Under the pieces are notes generated by a model. The model saw only the letters and a program-made list of their open reading frames with translations. It did not search any database and was not told the DNA's origin. A DNA stretch of 39,491 nt, taken from the NCBI GenBank assembly GCA_050260015.1, contig JBLNBN010000067.1, forward strand, positions 1 through 39,491. The letters are read 5' to 3'. The stretch is from JBLNBN01 sp050260015 (lineage in GTDB: Bacteria > Bacteroidota > Ignavibacteria > Kapaibacteriales > UBA2268). Both the position numbers and the translations under genes were made by a program. Below are positions 8,160-16,082 of the stretch, one piece after another (position 1 is the first letter of the stretch; every line of letters starts with the position of its first letter).

Positions 8160-9647
8160 TTAGGATATTCTTTTCAGGGATTGGGAGATGGCTTCGTAAT
8201 CGGAAGCGATTTTTTTATCTAATCGGAGGTAGTCGGCGATAGCGCCGCAGGAGTGCAGCACAGTCGAGTGGTCGCGATTGCTGAATTTTGCGCCTATCGC
8301 TTTTAGCGACAGGCTGGTATGCTGCTTGGCCAGGTACATCGCCATTTGGCGCGCGAGCGCGAACTCACGTTTACGCGATTTTGAGCTCACTTCCTCGCGG
8401 GATACTTCATAGTACCTGCAGACCTGGTCTATGATGTCGTCGATAGTAATCCTTCCGTCGCGGACCTTAGTTAAGCCCGTAACGACTTCCATGGCGGTCT
8501 CCAGCGTAAGGGGCTTGTTCTCGAACGTGTGCTTGGCGATTAATCCAATTAGCGCGCCTTCGAGCTCGCGGATGCTGAACTTTACGTTCTCCGCTATGTA
8601 GGCCAGTATATCCCCGCTGAGCTGAATGCCCTCGTCCAGGCTTTTCTTTTGAAGTATAGCCATACGCATTTCAAGCTCGGGTGGCTGAATATCGACCGTA
8701 AGGCCCCACTGGAAGCGGGAAATGAGGCGTTCGTCCACGTCGCGAAGCTCCTTCGTGGACTTGTCGCTTGTAAGTATAATTTGTTTGCCGGCTTGGTGCA
8801 ACGCGTTAAATGTATGGAAAAAGTTGTCCTGTATCTTCTCCTTACGGCTGAAGAACTGGATATCGTCTATTATAAGTACGTCTACGTTGCGATAGCGTTG
8901 GGTAAAATCATTTAGCTTATTGTTTTGCAGCGAGTTTACGAATTCAAAGGTGAAGTTTTCACTATTCGTGTAGAGCACCTTCTTTTTCGGATATTTATTT
9001 ACAATTCGATTACCAATGGCCTGGGCGAGGTGAGTCTTACCGAGGCCGGTGTCGCCGTAAATAAATAAAATATTAAAGCGGGTCCCGCCCGGGTTTTCAG
9101 CGATGGCGCGGGCCGCGGAGCTGGCGAGCTGGTTGCTTTCGCCGGTGATGTAGTTCTCGAAGGCGTAGCTTGGGTTCAGGTTCGTAACGAACGGCTCCGG
9201 GGCGGAATCCTCGAAGGTAAGCGATAGCGCGGAACCTGGAGGCGGCGGGTACTTAAACGCCTGGACCTTCATAGTGCCGCAGGACTTGTCGATACTCTCG
9301 TCGATCAAAACTTCATATTGAAGCCTGGCGTCGGGAGAGATTATCCTTTGAATCGTTTTTTGCAGGAGGTCGTAGTAGTGGGTCTCTATCCATTCGCAAA
9401 AGAATTGGCTAGGCACATGCAGCGTAAGCTGGCCGTCATCGAATTTAACGGCTTGAATAGGTTCGAACCAAGTCTTGAAGACCTGCGAACTGATGTTGTC
9501 CTTAATAAGGACGAGGCATTCGTCCCAGTATGCGCGAGCCTTCTCGTCGTATGCGATTGGAGCTTTCGCCCTCGCAGGAGTCGATTTTCTATTCTCCTTC
9601 GCAGGAGCTGGAAAAAGTGAGTAAGTAGTATCGGCTTTGTTTCCCAT
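8160..9647 (-). CDS. dnaA: Chromosomal replication initiator protein DnaA
   Basis: DnaA binds boxes at the origin and melts DNA in an ATP-dependent way. With the ATG at 9647 (ribosome-binding site AGGG) it has 495 residues. Domain I is recognisable (YWDECLVLIKDNISSQVFKTWF), then a linker. The AAA+ core follows with Walker A GDTGLGKTH (about 198-206) and Walker B VLIIDDIQFF (about 257-266). Domain IV has the DnaA signature SNRDHSTVLHS. An upstream in-frame ATG at 9734 would add 29 residues unlike any DnaA N-terminus, so I did not use it. dnaN is not adjacent, which is unusual compared with many phyla, and no clear DnaA boxes were seen upstream. Confidence 0.97.
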   Translation of the reverse strand: MGNKADTTYSLFPAPAKENRKSTPARAKAPIAYDEKARAYWDECLVLIKDNISSQVFKTWFEPIQAVKFDDGQLTLHVPSQFFCEWIETHYYDLLQKTIQRIISPDARLQYEVLIDESIDKSCGTMKVQAFKYPPPPGSALSLTFEDSAPEPFVTNLNPSYAFENYITGESNQLASSAARAIAENPGGTRFNILFIYGDTGLGKTHLAQAIGNRIVNKYPKKKVLYTNSENFTFEFVNSLQNNKLNDFTQRYRNVDVLIIDDIQFFSRKEKIQDNFFHTFNALHQAGKQIILTSDKSTKELRDVDERLISRFQWGLTVDIQPPELEMRMAILQKKSLDEGIQLSGDILAYIAENVKFSIRELEGALIGLIAKHTFENKPLTLETAMEVVTGLTKVRDGRITIDDIIDQVCRYYEVSREEVSSKSRKREFALARQMAMYLAKQHTSLSLKAIGAKFSNRDHSTVLHSCGAIADYLRLDKKIASDYEAISQSLKRIS

Positions 9648-10158
9648 AAATACCCTAAGCAAATAGATCCTAAAAAACGCGCAATCTTCTCGCTTCTCTT
9701 TATGCTGCCGATAATACGAACTAATGGATGACAAAATCCCCCGTCAACCATTTCAGCTTTGGTAAAATTCCTATAAAAAAACTTAAAAATCAAGAGATAA
9801 ATTTTATAAAAAACAGTTTTTTTTCTAAGAATTTTTAACGTTCTGATAAACAGACACTTAGCGCATTAATATATTTTAACCATATTTTCATACTTTTACA
9901 GTTAGAATATGCGCGCAACTTATTTTAGTATTGTCTTATATATCAAGCGTTTTACGTATTTTTGCCGTTACTTACGACAAAAATTATCGGACTTAGTTGT
10001 AATCGAAGCAGAAATGACGCTTACAAACGATTAAATAATAATCATAATCTGTACATTTTATTTGTTCGCTAGAATTCTCAATAATAATGCCAAAAAATAG
10101 TCTATAAAATGGCGCGAATTGGCGCGTTTCAAAGCTAAATGGAGGTTTAATATTCGTA
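9648..10158. other. 511-bp AT-rich intergenic region between divergent dnaA and a T9SS gene
   Basis: No convincing gene lies here. The only open frame (9993-10175, minus, 60 codons) has no family resemblance and overlaps the next gene's start. One -7-like box is present on the plus strand (TATTTTTG, 9957-9964) without a well-placed -33. Just before the downstream ribosome-binding site is a short direct repeat, GGCGCG-AATT-GGCGCG (10111-10126). I looked for TTATCCACA-like DnaA boxes on both strands and saw none, so I do not call an origin. Confidence 0.5.
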
Positions 10159-12507
10159 ATGCGACCTTTTAACAAACTAAGTCATGAAAAACGATATTTA
10201 TCATTTTTAGTAATGTTTTTACTTTTTGCTGTAATTATCTCTGATACGCAGGCCGGCTGGAAGAAAAGCGCCGGCGTTCCCGCCGGTTTTGAGAATAATT
10301 ACTACCTGGAGGTCTACTTTTTACCCCAAAATCAGAATTATGCATGGATCTGCGGATTTAACGGCGTAACGTTAAGATCTACCGATCGGGGCAAGACGTG
10401 GCAAGCGAGCGTTATCAACGGAAATTACCAGTTGGAAAGCATTCACTTTGTTAATGAAAAAGTCGGTTATACTTCCGGCCAGTTGAACGATGTCGGAGGC
10501 GTTGGAATTCGCGGGGCATTATTCAAATCGACGGACGGCGGAATTACCTGGCGGGAGGTTACGCCGCCGCAAGCGACGGACCTCTGGGGAAATTACTTCA
10601 TTACTCCCAATACTGGCCTCGTTATAGGCAACGCCTGCAGGGATCCGCAAATGTTCCACAGGACTACGGACGGAGGGGCTACCTGGAAAACATTTTATGG
10701 TTCCCAGTTAAATTCAGCTCTTTGCGACGTACAAATATTCGAGGAAAATGGATTGGGCTACGCTACAAGCAGCGGTCTGCTTTGGATAACGCGCGACGGC
10801 GGGATTACTTGGAGCGTATTTAGCCAAACCGGGAGCCGGGATTGGCAGGAGGAGCTTGCTATCTATAACTCCTCATTTATGATCCCATATTCGACGGGCT
10901 GCTCCGGAAACGACGGCGGAGGCGGCGTGCGCATCTCCGTAGACGGGGGAAAGAATTGGCGCGACCACTATACCGGGAAGCCTATGTTCGGCTCGTTCCT
11001 TAAAAATGAATTACAAGGTTGGGCGGTAGGTTGGGATAGAACTATAATCTATACTTCCAACGGCGGAAGGGATTGGTCGGACGATAATTGCGGCGTCGAG
11101 GGCGACCTGGACGATATTTGGTTCCTGAACGACACTACCGGTTGGGTGGTAGGCCAGGGCGTCTACGAATATACCCTGGAACCGTCGAAACTGCCGGCTA
11201 TAGCCGGGAACTTCCCAGCAACCCTGTGCGAAGGCGACACGCTCGAACTCTCCCTTACGAGAAACTTCAACGCCTACAGATGGTCCACCGGGGAAAATTC
11301 CGCCCGGATCAAAGTGACGAAACCCGGGACATACTGGGTCTACGCCTTTAATAGCTTATGCGACAGCGGATCAAGCGCGCCCGTGACGGTTAACTTTATT
11401 CCAAAACCCAAGCCGGAAATAACTGCAGCCCCGGAAGAGGTCTGCGAAGGCGATACTATGACGCTCTCCGTAGCTGTGAATTTCCAAAACATTAAATGGA
11501 GCTCCGGGGAGACGTCTCAAAGCATTCGAGTTACCAGGGGAGGAAAATATATCGTAGCGGTTCACAACGGCGAAGGATGCGTCGGGATGGACACAATAGA
11601 GGCGGTATTTAATCCCAGGCCTGCTCCGCAAATAATTTCCACCGCTTTCGGCAAGCTTTGCGTTGGGGACACCGTTTTTATGCGCAGCGATAGACCATAT
11701 TCTTCTTATCGATGGACCCGCGACGGCGCTTTTATCTCGTCGGACTCTGCGATAATTGCTACCGAGACAGGCTCATACGCGCTCGAGGTCGACAATGAAT
11801 TCGGTTGCGCAGGTGCGAGCGCAGCCATATTCCTCGACGTTAAGCCGGATTCCAACAGGCTGGAAGTAGATTTCGTAAAAGACCTGGAAGGGAAGCTCAA
11901 TTTCTACGACGTCGTCGTTCCTAAAGGCGCGTGCAAAACGATAGTCGTTAAGAATATTTCAAACGGCGACGTGACGATAAGAGACGCTTACATCTTTAAC
12001 AATCGTTCGTTCTCTATCCCGCAAAGCCAGTACCCAATAACAATACCCGCCGGAGCCGCCCGCGAGCTGACAATTTGCTTTACCCCGGATAGCCTGGGCA
12101 TACTTTCTGACTCCGTTCTAATACCCGACGCATGCGACGACCATTATATACGTTTAACTGGCGTCGCCAGCATGGAATCAAACATAATATACGGACCGTG
12201 CGATATTGAAGTTCTCGTTACGCCGTTCGATTACGAACCTTCAAGCTTCTTTAGAATTTCGGCCCCGACGCCCAATCCGGCCAGCGATGCAATCAAGCTG
12301 GGCTACGAGACAAATCTCCCGGATGCGGAAGTTAGGAAATTGGAAGTTAAGGTGTACAGCTTCATGGGCGAAGAAATGGCTATCAAAGGCCTCACGTTCA
12401 ATCGAAACTCGCTGGAGCTTTCTTTGAACGATTTGCCCGCAGGAGCTTACTGTATCAGGATCAATTTGGGCAATAACGCTAAAATGCTGAACTTCATTAA
12501 GAACTAA
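10159..12507 (+). CDS. T9SS-secreted protein with Asp-box (BNR/Ycf48-like) repeats
   Basis: This 782-residue protein has an N-terminal membrane-export segment (hydrophobic about 14-28, then SDTQAG). Six Asp-box motifs of type S/T-x-D-x-G-x-T/D-W follow between residues 74 and 305 (STDRGKTW, STDGGITW, TTDGGATW, TRDGGITW, SVDGGKNW, TSNGGRDW), forming a sialidase-like propeller. Three Ig-like repeats of about 72 residues come next, each starting C-x-GD. Then there is an ASH-type domain (about 570-670) and a type A T9SS sorting domain (ISAPTPNPASDAIKLGYETN to the end). I infer a secreted surface protein. Asp boxes alone do not prove glycosidase activity. GGAGG lies 13 nt before the ATG. A bidirectional terminator follows. 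Confidence 0.87.
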   Translation: MRPFNKLSHEKRYLSFLVMFLLFAVIISDTQAGWKKSAGVPAGFENNYYLEVYFLPQNQNYAWICGFNGVTLRSTDRGKTWQASVINGNYQLESIHFVNEKVGYTSGQLNDVGGVGIRGALFKSTDGGITWREVTPPQATDLWGNYFITPNTGLVIGNACRDPQMFHRTTDGGATWKTFYGSQLNSALCDVQIFEENGLGYATSSGLLWITRDGGITWSVFSQTGSRDWQEELAIYNSSFMIPYSTGCSGNDGGGGVRISVDGGKNWRDHYTGKPMFGSFLKNELQGWAVGWDRTIIYTSNGGRDWSDDNCGVEGDLDDIWFLNDTTGWVVGQGVYEYTLEPSKLPAIAGNFPATLCEGDTLELSLTRNFNAYRWSTGENSARIKVTKPGTYWVYAFNSLCDSGSSAPVTVNFIPKPKPEITAAPEEVCEGDTMTLSVAVNFQNIKWSSGETSQSIRVTRGGKYIVAVHNGEGCVGMDTIEAVFNPRPAPQIISTAFGKLCVGDTVFMRSDRPYSSYRWTRDGAFISSDSAIIATETGSYALEVDNEFGCAGASAAIFLDVKPDSNRLEVDFVKDLEGKLNFYDVVVPKGACKTIVVKNISNGDVTIRDAYIFNNRSFSIPQSQYPITIPAGAARELTICFTPDSLGILSDSVLIPDACDDHYIRLTGVASMESNIIYGPCDIEVLVTPFDYEPSSFFRISAPTPNPASDAIKLGYETNLPDAEVRKLEVKVYSFMGEEMAIKGLTFNRNSLELSLNDLPAGAYCIRINLGNNAKMLNFIKN

Positions 12508-12526
12508 ATACCAGGAATTTGGATGC

Positions 12527-12556
12527 AAAAAAAGACCCGCTTAAAGCGGGTCTTTT
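12527..12556. terminator. Bidirectional terminator
   Basis: AAAAGACCCGC and GCGGGTCTTTT pair across a 5-nt loop (TTAAA), with A-runs on the left and T-runs on the right. It can end both the plus-strand T9SS gene (stop at 12507) and the minus-strand isomerase gene (stop at 12569). Confidence 0.92.
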
Positions 12557-12568
12557 CAATTTAAATTT

Positions 12569-13633
12569 TCAGCCTTTCGCCATGATATCTTTTAATTTAG
12601 ATATAAGTGGTATCGGGGTGGGATCGACTCCATTTAATAGGGCCAGGTAGAAGCTAAACCAATCCCCAAGATAGATTAAATCGAATAAGCGTTCGAGCAG
12701 CGAGCCGCCCTCGCCGCTGAGAGCCACGCTCCTGCTTGCGGACGAACCGATCAGCGTTTCCAACGCCTGCTGGCGCAGTTTGATCCGCGGATGGTCCTCG
12801 ACGTCGTAGAGAGTGATCAATAAATGATCTTCCATGGTATTTAGCGGATTCGACCAACTATTTATCTCGTTGTGGTTCATTTCAGGCAAGAAGGACCCGA
12901 AAGCCAAGTTCTTTGCATTTTCGTGGATTTGCCCCCTCCAACGCAAATTAACGGCGGCAAGCCGTTTAGCCGGCGAATATATTACGGGGATCTTTCCTTG
13001 GGCCAGCTTTGCCAGGCTTAGGGCGGGGTTGCCTTCAATATTGGATAGCGCTTCGGATTTGGCGAAAATATGCTTAATTGCGGCTTTCCAATCCGCAATT
13101 ATATTCGCCCTGGCTTCCGATGAAATAAATGCGGAATTCAGGGCAACGGATAGCATCGTAAAGAAAGAATAGGGAAGCGCCGCGCGCGGTTGGAAGCCGG
13201 CGGGCAGCTTTACGACGGGGAATCCGGCGGTCGAGCCAAGTTCGGCGAGCGATCCGCCTGTCGTTATGGCGATAACGTTGTTCGTCATCGTTAGAGCTTC
13301 CTTAACTGCGCTTAGCGTTTCCTCGGTTTCTCCAGAATAGGAGCTTGCGATAACGCAGCTTTTATCCGTCAAATAACGCGGCGAGGAGTAATCGCGACAT
13401 ACTTCAATGTGCAAGTTGTCCGCGCCCTCGACGCATTCCAGGAAGTTCTTTAGCAATTCGCCGCCGATGGCCGAACCGCCCATGCCTAAAATTACTATAT
13501 GATCCGGCAATTCAATTTCAAAGCCGGGGGCTTCGTCAAGCTTATTAAATGCATTTTCTATTTGCTTGGGAAAATCTTTTATTACGCCATACATACCGGC
13601 GGAATCCAAAGCTAGCGTTTCTTTTGTTATCAT
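12569..13633 (-). CDS. Bifunctional phosphoglucose/phosphomannose isomerase
   Basis: This 354-residue two-SIS-domain protein is of the PGI/PMI family, which interconverts glucose-6-phosphate or mannose-6-phosphate with fructose-6-phosphate in the cytoplasm. The sugar-phosphate loops GMGGSAIGGE (50-59) and SSYSGETEET (97-106) are present. So is the family segment LPEMNHNEINSW, which carries the conserved His/Glu region. The C-terminal SIS domain ends in PTPIPLISKLK. It lies 43 bp after the RicT-type gene on the same strand, so they are probably co-transcribed with holB upstream. The dual activity is a family property and is not provable from the sequence here. Confidence 0.92.
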   Translation of the reverse strand: MITKETLALDSAGMYGVIKDFPKQIENAFNKLDEAPGFEIELPDHIVILGMGGSAIGGELLKNFLECVEGADNLHIEVCRDYSSPRYLTDKSCVIASSYSGETEETLSAVKEALTMTNNVIAITTGGSLAELGSTAGFPVVKLPAGFQPRAALPYSFFTMLSVALNSAFISSEARANIIADWKAAIKHIFAKSEALSNIEGNPALSLAKLAQGKIPVIYSPAKRLAAVNLRWRGQIHENAKNLAFGSFLPEMNHNEINSWSNPLNTMEDHLLITLYDVEDHPRIKLRQQALETLIGSSASRSVALSGEGGSLLERLFDLIYLGDWFSFYLALLNGVDPTPIPLISKLKDIMAKG

Positions 13634-13676
13634 GCGTTCGTTACTGCCTTATGATATCTTAATTTAGCGGATTGTC

Positions 13677-14678
13677 TTAATAGTCCGTCATTGGTTGGTT
13701 ATTTGGATTAGACTTATCATTATCGTCCGGGCGTTTCACCTTGCCCATTTTCGCTAATCTTTTTACTTCCTCAAAGCTCAATTTTACATATTTCTTCTCG
13801 CGGTCGACGTATAGGGTCATTGTTTGCGAAAAGATATCAGCTTTAATGATTTTTCCTGTTAATTCCTTGGAAACAATTGTAGAATTTACAGGAGGGCACC
13901 CCTCGAAAGCGTCGCAATAGTTGTCATATTCAAATAACAGGCAACACTTTAGTCTACCGCAGGAACCGCTGAGCTTATTGATGTTATTCGAGAGTTGCTG
14001 GGTACGGGCGTGTTCGAGCGTCACGTGATTGAAATCGTCCAGGAATGTGGTGCAGCAAAGGTTTAAGCCGCATGCGCCGATACCAAGCCCCGTGCGTTTT
14101 GTTTCCTCGCGCGCGCTGATCTGGCGCAGCTCGATGCGCGTGCGATAAAGACGCGCCAATTCCTTAACAAGCTCGCGGAAATCGATTCGGGTAGGAGCCG
14201 TAAAGTAAATAGTGAGTCTTTTATGGTCGAGTTGCCATTCGGCGTCCGTGACCTTCATGTCCAGGTTAAAGCTCTTTGCAAGATCGCGGGCTTTCTTCAT
14301 GATCTCGCATTCCTCTAACCTGTTCTTGTTAAAGGTCGCTATATCATTTTCATCGGCAATCCTGACTATCTTATGAAGAGAGGAAACGCTATCTTCATTA
14401 AACAATTTAATCTTAAGTGAATTGCGGCACCCATAGGGCGAAACTATCCCCAAATCTATTCCATTATCGGATTCGACGACAACAAAATCATGGCGCTTGG
14501 CCTGCAAGCGTGATTCGTTGCGAAAAGCCCCATGACGGTGCCCTTTAAACATTACGTCCAGAAGCGGGATCTCATCAGTTTCGCTTACTTTTTCATCCTC
14601 GCTGAAAAATTCGCATCCGGTATCGCATAATAATGTGTCATCGTCATTTATAGTATTTGTCGTATTTTCTTCATGCAT
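13677..14678 (-). CDS. ricT: PSP1 domain protein, RicT/YaaT family
   Basis: This 333-residue protein carries the PSP1 domain. Its diagnostic part is RTGLGIGACGLNLCCTTF followed by GSCGRLKCCLLFEYDNYCDAF, with Cys203, 208, 209, 240, 245, 246 and 255. In Bacillus, RicT works with RicA and RicF in an Fe-S complex that affects RNase Y-dependent RNA maturation. The role in this lineage is not known. Residues 1-40 are acidic and probably disordered. The gene follows holB by 164 bp, an order also known from Firmicutes (yaaT beside holB). A possible -7 box (TATTTTTG on the minus strand, 14687-14694) is too close to the start to be convincing. Confidence 0.88.
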   Translation of the reverse strand: MHEENTTNTINDDDTLLCDTGCEFFSEDEKVSETDEIPLLDVMFKGHRHGAFRNESRLQAKRHDFVVVESDNGIDLGIVSPYGCRNSLKIKLFNEDSVSSLHKIVRIADENDIATFNKNRLEECEIMKKARDLAKSFNLDMKVTDAEWQLDHKRLTIYFTAPTRIDFRELVKELARLYRTRIELRQISAREETKRTGLGIGACGLNLCCTTFLDDFNHVTLEHARTQQLSNNINKLSGSCGRLKCCLLFEYDNYCDAFEGCPPVNSTIVSKELTGKIIKADIFSQTMTLYVDREKKYVKLSFEEVKRLAKMGKVKRPDDNDKSNPNNQPMTDY

Positions 14679-14842
14679 AAAAAACCCAAAAATAATCTAT
14701 TTAGCATCGATCTTTTGTAAAAGAGAACCGGTAAATTAAAAACCGTTTAAATTCCAACCACAATTTAATAAAATGCGGATGTTTTACAAGATTTTTTATT
14801 GATATTTTTTTGAACTGGCAATATAAAGTGCAATTTAATCAA

Positions 14843-15997
14843 TTATATTTTGTTAGCAAGGAAAATCGTCCGTATTTTTATCAACAGGGACAGTAAAATT
14901 AAGCTGGCCGCGCCATTAGCGTTAAGCATCTTGCCGGCGACGTCCAGCGCGTCAAATGCCTTGGAATAATCGGCATTAGGGAAGGCTTCGGCAATTTTTG
15001 AAACGGTTGGCAGCATATCGGTATTTATTATTGACTCCCGGCGAGCCCCGTAGTTTAACGCGTAGCAATCCCGGAGCAACATTTCAAGTATCCCAAGGTA
15101 TTTGGCCGTTCTTTGCTTATTCTTGTCCTTAGTAAACTCTTCAATTTGAGTATATAATTTATTGCGATAAACTTTCGGGGTTAAGGCGTTTCTCAGCATA
15201 ACTACCGCCAATTCGCGCAAGGACTGTAGCTCCTCGCCGGAATAGCTTTTAGCGATAGCGTACGCGCCCTGCGAAAAGCTAGCCGCCAATCTGGCCGCAG
15301 CGGGCTCCGCGCCGGTTTCTTCGATTAGCTTGCGCTGCACTTCCGCTATAGGGGCCGGGGAGCAGCGTATTTGCTGGCAACGGGATAGTATAGTTTGCAT
15401 AATCGAGTTCCGGTTGCAGGTCGTTAGGATTATAGTAATTTTCTCGTGCGGCTCCTCGAGCGTTTTCAGAAATGAATTCGATGCCTCGGCCGTGAGAGCT
15501 TCAGCGCGGGACACGAGCGCAACCCTTCTCCCTGAAGCGGGAGCGGAAAGCGAGAGCGTCCGCTTTAAATGCCTGGCCTGCGATATTTTGATTTGATTGG
15601 CGCCCGGGATATCAATTTTATAATAGGGATCCGCCGCTTTTAAAGCTATTTGCTCCGTTACGGCTTCAACCTGGTCCTCGGAAAGTTTCGATAATGGGTT
15701 GTCCGCGCCATTGTCGCCGGCTTTCCCGGCGGGAAGAGGGAATACGTACAAGAAGTTCGGGTGCGACAAATCGTCGAACCTTTTGCAACTCTTACATTGA
15801 TCGCAGGAATCAATCGTATTCTCGCCAATAATGGGATTTATGCAGTTAACAGTTTTGGCAAATTCAATAGCCAAAGCTTCTTTGCCAATGCCTTCCTCGC
15901 CCCATAGCAGGTACCCCCCCGCTATGCGATCCTCTAAAATAGCGCGCATTAAAATTCTTTTTTCGCGCTCCAAACCAACAATTTTGCTCCAGCTCAT
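14843..15997 (-). CDS. holB: DNA polymerase III delta' subunit-like clamp-loader ATPase
   Basis: The 384-residue AAA+ protein has Walker A GEEGIGKE (33-40) and a zinc module with Cys52, Cys65, Cys68 and Cys71 (SCDQCKSCKRF). It also has a sensor/arginine-finger region (ILTTCNRNSIMQTILSRCQQIRC) containing the SRC motif, and ASNSFLKTLEEPHEK just before it. Together these mark a delta'/gamma-type clamp-loader subunit, which loads the sliding clamp during replication. The length fits delta' rather than gamma/tau. It is divergent from the E1 gene, 85 bp apart. A -7-like box, TAATTTTG on the minus strand (16047-16054), lies 50 bp upstream. Confidence 0.92.
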   Translation of the reverse strand: MSWSKIVGLEREKRILMRAILEDRIAGGYLLWGEEGIGKEALAIEFAKTVNCINPIIGENTIDSCDQCKSCKRFDDLSHPNFLYVFPLPAGKAGDNGADNPLSKLSEDQVEAVTEQIALKAADPYYKIDIPGANQIKISQARHLKRTLSLSAPASGRRVALVSRAEALTAEASNSFLKTLEEPHEKITIILTTCNRNSIMQTILSRCQQIRCSPAPIAEVQRKLIEETGAEPAAARLAASFSQGAYAIAKSYSGEELQSLRELAVVMLRNALTPKVYRNKLYTQIEEFTKDKNKQRTAKYLGILEMLLRDCYALNYGARRESIINTDMLPTVSKIAEAFPNADYSKAFDALDVAGKMLNANGAASLILLSLLIKIRTIFLANKI

Positions 15998-16082
15998 AAA
16001 AAAATATGCTAACCTTAAAACTTATTCGTTGTAGGAAAAAGATAAACAAAATTACTAAAACAATTCATAAAAAGAGTTTGAT

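Noticed and set aside
9648..9734. 29-residue N-terminal extension of DnaA
   Set aside because: It does not resemble DnaA domain I, and the ATG at 9647 has a better ribosome-binding site.
9648..10158. Possible replication origin next to dnaA
   Set aside because: The region is AT-rich, but I saw no DnaA boxes (TTATCCACA or close variants) or repeated 13-mers on either strand. A GC-skew plot of the whole genome would decide.
9993..10175. 60-codon open frame on the minus strand in the gap before the 782-residue gene
   Set aside because: No similarity to any family I know, no ribosome-binding site, and it overlaps the start of a real gene.
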